Virus record (IMG/VR): IMGVR_UViG_3300034198_004558
Coordinates: 1-34,850 of that record
DNA: 34,850 nt
Direction: 5' to 3' (one strand)
DNA from: a virus
Shown: positions 32,493 through 34,850 of the stretch, in pieces
Numbering within the stretch: the first letter of the stretch is position 1
Layout of the letters: every line of letters starts with the position of its first letter
Program-made: the position numbers and the translations under genes
The notes under the pieces: model-generated
What the model was told of the DNA's origin: nothing
The model's input: only the letters and a program-made list of their open reading frames with translations
The model's database searches: none

Positions 32493-33261
32493 TTTGTTTC
32501 CAGCGTTAGCCAGTGATGGTGTGAGATTCCGTAGGGGTCAAGTCACTATGATTGCTGGTCAACCGAATAGCGGTAAGTCTTTACTTGCTTTGTTCTACGC
32601 GCTTAAGTCGGGTGTGCCAACACTTTACATCAGTGCAGATACGGATGCTTATACTACTGCTATTCGTGCCTCTGCTGTTATCACAGGCAACCAAGTAAAC
32701 AATGTAGAAGAAGCATTCAGTAGTGGCAATGGGTATGAGTTCTATCGGGATGAGCTAAACACGCTCAAGCACCTGCAGTTCTCGTTTGATCCTAGTCCAA
32801 CACTAGACGACATTGACATAAGCATTCAGGCTTACGGTGAAGCATTTGGTGAGTATCCTCACTTGATTATCATTGATAACCTGATGAACGTAGCTGCCCT
32901 ACATGACAATGAATGGACTGGTATGAGAGACATAGCCAAGGCCATGCACCATGTTGCTCGTAAGACAGATGCTGCAGTATTCCTATTGCACCATACTTCT
33001 GAGGGCGAAGGCAGACCAGAGTATCCACCATCACGCAAGAGTATTCAGGGTAAGATTAGTCAGTTACCTGAGATGATCTTGACCGTAGCAATGGATCATG
33101 ACACCAGCGAGTATCGTGTTGCCTGTGTTAAGAACCGTTTTGCCAAGAACTCAGCCAGTGGAACTAACTTTACTGTGTTGTATGCTGATGCTAGTCGCAT
33201 GACGTTATACAATGACAGACAAAGCGTTGTCGGCGCAGAGTATCGAAGGAGCATAGTATGA
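32434..33261 (+). CDS. RecA/DnaB-like ATPase (replicative helicase or recombinase)
   Basis: 275 residues. Walker A GQPNSGKS at 42-49, Walker B LIIIDN at 144-149, a conserved LLHHTSEGEG (about 179-188, motif H3) and a C-terminal VKNRFAKNSASG. This is the single-domain RecA-fold ATPase found next to phage primases, related to DnaB and RadA/RepA-type helicases. AGGAG before the ATG confirms the start inside the upstream gene. It probably unwinds DNA for the split primase. Confidence 0.85.
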   Translation: MLTLAQAANRQKSGAQLLPDLFPALASDGVRFRRGQVTMIAGQPNSGKSLLALFYALKSGVPTLYISADTDAYTTAIRASAVITGNQVNNVEEAFSSGNGYEFYRDELNTLKHLQFSFDPSPTLDDIDISIQAYGEAFGEYPHLIIIDNLMNVAALHDNEWTGMRDIAKAMHHVARKTDAAVFLLHHTSEGEGRPEYPPSRKSIQGKISQLPEMILTVAMDHDTSEYRVACVKNRFAKNSASGTNFTVLYADASRMTLYNDRQSVVGAEYRRSIV

Positions 33262-33467
33262 GTTACAAAACTTATGTGACAAAAGATTGTCCACACTGCA
33301 AAAAGGGTGGAATGCTTACTGTTTGGGAAGATGACTTGAAGAGATACATCAATGGGGCTTATGCTCAAGATGCTTTCTCTGATCTAATGGCACCAATGCG
33401 CGAACAAATTATAAGTGGCATTCACCCTGAATGCTGGACTGAAATGCTTAAGGATCACAATGGCTAG
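33258..33467 (+). CDS. Zn-knuckle small protein, 69 aa
   Basis: MSYKTYVTKDCPHCKKGGML shows a C-x2-C knuckle (Cys 11 and 14) and a later H-P-E-C (Cys 59). ATGA overlap with the ATPase gene shows coupling. It may be a zinc-dependent helper of replication; the family is unknown. Confidence 0.65.
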   Translation: MSYKTYVTKDCPHCKKGGMLTVWEDDLKRYINGAYAQDAFSDLMAPMREQIISGIHPECWTEMLKDHNG

Positions 33468-33819
33468 TAAACAATCAGCAGCAAAAGCGAAAGGATCCAA
33501 CTTTGAAACTTCAGTGCTTAAGTGGTTGCGAAGCAAAGGAATTATGGCAGAGCGTTTACGGCTTGCAGGTAAGGCAGACGAGGGCGACATCGTTTGTTTT
33601 GTGTCAGGAGCACCTTATGTACTTGAACTCAAGGCAACAGCAAAGCTTGATCTCCCAGGATTTTGGCGTGAAGCCGTTGTTGAGGCAGAGAACTATGCGA
33701 AAGCGCGTAACATCACTCCTGTCCCACCTGCGTATGTAATTGTTAAACGCCGACAGGCCAGCATAGATCAGGCTTGGGTAGTGCAAACACTTGAACAGTT
33801 TGTAAGGGAAGAGCGATGA
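33460..33819 (+). CDS. Hjc-like PD-(D/E)XK nuclease (possible Holliday-junction resolvase)
   Basis: Start at 33460 follows AAGGA; the longer frame start at 33415 lacks it and would overlap the previous gene more. The active-site set is E16 (KGSNFETSVLKWL), D43 (DEGDI) and E56-x-K58 (LELKA), in the order seen in Hjc and related resolvases. At 119 residues the size also fits. It would resolve recombination or replication branches before packaging. Confidence 0.82.
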   Translation: MASKQSAAKAKGSNFETSVLKWLRSKGIMAERLRLAGKADEGDIVCFVSGAPYVLELKATAKLDLPGFWREAVVEAENYAKARNITPVPPAYVIVKRRQASIDQAWVVQTLEQFVREER

Positions 33820-33995
33820 ACACGGAACAATGGAACGAACGTGCTGATTGGGTACAACATGGCATAAGCAAGGGTTGGTGTACAGATAGTATCTGCGCTA
33901 CCCATGACGGCACCTACGAGTACATGTCTGATGAAGAAAAAGAACAGTGGGATGAGGGCGGAGATCCATGCGACCTGGTGCTCAAACTATTGTGA
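33816..33995 (+). CDS. Conserved actinophage-type Cys/His protein, 59 aa
   Basis: The protein reads MNTEQWNERADWVQHGISKG, then W-C-T-D-S-I-C-A-T-H-D-G, a glutamate-rich helix and G-G-D-P-C. The C-x4-C-x2-H and final D-P-C match small proteins of unknown function next to primase and nuclease genes of actinobacteriophages, as I recall them. The start overlaps the previous stop (ATGA). Confidence 0.7.
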   Translation: MNTEQWNERADWVQHGISKGWCTDSICATHDGTYEYMSDEEKEQWDEGGDPCDLVLKLL

Positions 33996-34354
33996 AAGAT
34001 AAGCCTGATCTGTCTGCAATACTTGAGCACTATGGCGCTCAGATACCAAACAGGTATGGTTATATTTCAATGCGGTGTGTCTTGCATGATGACACACAGG
34101 CTAGTGCTACAGTAAACATTGACAAGCAACGCTACCATTGCTTTGTCTGCCAGTTCGATGGCGATGTATATTCGGTGGTCCAATTCAAAGAACAGATAGG
34201 ATTTAAAGATGCTGTCACAAGAGCAGAAGTTATTGCTGACGGAAACCGCAAACAAGTACGCCAAAGCACTGGATCATCAGACGGCCTCTTACCTGCTAGG
34301 GCGGGGAATAACAAAAGAAGCCGCCGATACATTCCGCCTAGGTACGGTCAATGA
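33968..34354 (+). CDS. DNA primase, CHC2 zinc-binding part
   Basis: C37-x2-H40 and C58-x2-C61 form the CHC2 zinc finger (SMRCVLHDD...RYHCFVCQFDGD) followed by SVVQFKEQIGFKDAVTRAEV, the usual helix after it. ATG 33968 has GGAG upstream; a GTG at 33992 that overlaps the preceding stop is an alternative. The final 40 residues overlap the Toprim gene in another frame and are Lys/Arg/Ser-rich with no conserved look, so the real protein may shift frame before them. Confidence 0.85.
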   Translation: MRPGAQTIVKDKPDLSAILEHYGAQIPNRYGYISMRCVLHDDTQASATVNIDKQRYHCFVCQFDGDVYSVVQFKEQIGFKDAVTRAEVIADGNRKQVRQSTGSSDGLLPARAGNNKRSRRYIPPRYGQ

Positions 34355-34844
34355 TCCTGCGCCAGGCCATGAGCATGCTGTTGGTTGTCTTAGTATTCCT
34401 TATCGCACTCCCACTGGTGTTGTTGGCATTAAGTTTCGTAAGGTTGACGGTGGTTCTCCTAAGTATCTTTGGCCTACTGGTCAAAAGGTTGGTCTATATA
34501 ATGTTGTGGACATTCATGATAGTTCGGATGTCATTGCTATTTGTGAGGGCGAACTTGATAGCCTTGTCATGTCTGCTCTTGTTGGTGTACCCGCGGTGGG
34601 GATTGCTGGTGTTTCCCAATGGAAGCCCTGGTTCCCGAAAATGTTCGAGGGCTTTGACCGTATTGTTATCTTTGCAGATAACGACCTTAAAGAGGATGGC
34701 AGAAATCCAGGAATGGAACTTGCTAAAAGAATTAAGGAAGACCTCGACAAGGCGGTTGTCATCTCGCTACCTGAGAACCAGGATGTAAATCAGGTATACT
34801 TGGATGGTGGAGCTGACTGGCTACGAGAGAGGGCACTAGCGTAA
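34209..34844 (+). CDS. DNA primase, Toprim catalytic part
   Basis: 211 residues: linker helices (TASYLLGRGITKEAADTFRL), then IPYRTPTGVVGIKFRKVDGG, and a Toprim domain with E113 (ICEGELDSL) and D157-x-D159 (FADND), the metal ligands for primer synthesis. It overlaps the CHC2 part for 146 bases in the +1 frame. The ATG has only a distant AGG, so synthesis may depend on coupling or frameshifting. Confidence 0.88.
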   Translation: MLSQEQKLLLTETANKYAKALDHQTASYLLGRGITKEAADTFRLGTVNDPAPGHEHAVGCLSIPYRTPTGVVGIKFRKVDGGSPKYLWPTGQKVGLYNVVDIHDSSDVIAICEGELDSLVMSALVGVPAVGIAGVSQWKPWFPKMFEGFDRIVIFADNDLKEDGRNPGMELAKRIKEDLDKAVVISLPENQDVNQVYLDGGADWLRERALA

Positions 34845-34847
34845 AGC

Positions 34848-34850
34848 ATG
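34848..34850 (+). CDS. Start codon of next gene, cut by window edge
   Basis: The ATG at the last three bases lies three bases after the primase stop, in keeping with the tight spacing of this operon. Nothing of the product can be read. Confidence 0.35.

Noticed and set aside
33415-33459. Longer start for the Hjc-like nuclease
   Set aside because: AAGGA precedes the later ATG, and the extension lies inside the previous gene.

Overview
The window is a segment of a tailed-bacteriophage genome, probably infecting an actinobacterium. The phage assignment rests on a contiguous virion-and-lysis block (terminase, portal, scaffold, capsid, fibres, holin, M23 peptidase) followed by the start of a replication block. 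The actinobacterial host is an inference from the style of the small replication-associated proteins (for example the 59-residue Cys/His protein at 33816-33995), a probable leaderless promoter, and the capsid type. The moderate GC and the run of small Cys- and Lys-rich cistrons would suit a phage of aquatic actinobacteria, but that is a guess. No integrase, repressor or attachment site is visible.

Layout. (1) Positions 1-2831, minus strand: a compact accessory operon of eight genes, mostly short, centred on an ArdC-type antirestriction zincin, with overlapping stop/start codons and hairpins in two spacers. It is visibly richer in GGCC than the rest. (2) Positions 2832-3517: a non-coding divergent control region holding three sets of short direct repeats and a cluster of hairpins around a TATAAT box. 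(3) Positions 3518-16941, plus strand: large terminase, portal, three small low-complexity proteins, a 1491-residue protein, three further putative virion proteins, a tRNA-Tyr, scaffold and an N4-gp56-like major capsid protein. (4) Positions 17028-29079: capsid-proximal and tail/fibre genes, including two collagen-like fibres (one with a C1q-like domain), a BspA-type leucine-rich-repeat protein, a glycosyltransferase that looks like an insertion, a row of tiny Cys- or Lys-rich proteins, a probable adaptor, a tail fibre and an 825-residue tail protein. (5) Positions 29079-30520: lysis cassette (membrane coiled-coil protein, 35-residue basic protein, holin, M23 endopeptidase, unknown protein) ending at a strong UUCG-loop terminator. 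(6) Positions 30556-34850: replication/recombination genes: a PD-(D/E)XK nuclease split over two reading frames, a zinc-finger protein, an HTH protein, a RecA/DnaB-like ATPase, an Hjc-like nuclease, and a DnaG-type primase split into CHC2 and Toprim halves. An ATG at the right edge shows the operon continues.

No tape-measure, sheath or tube gene is visible. Together with an N4-gp56-like capsid and large proteins beside the portal, this suggests a podovirus-like particle. Nearly every plus-strand junction is a TAATG or ATGA overlap, so translational coupling was used to choose starts and to recover cistrons of 31-59 residues. The most interesting items are the ArdC operon and its control region, the duplicated MACRTGC junction flanking the glycosyltransferase, the (GPT)n collagen plus glycosyltransferase pairing, and the two enzymes split with the same frame change.
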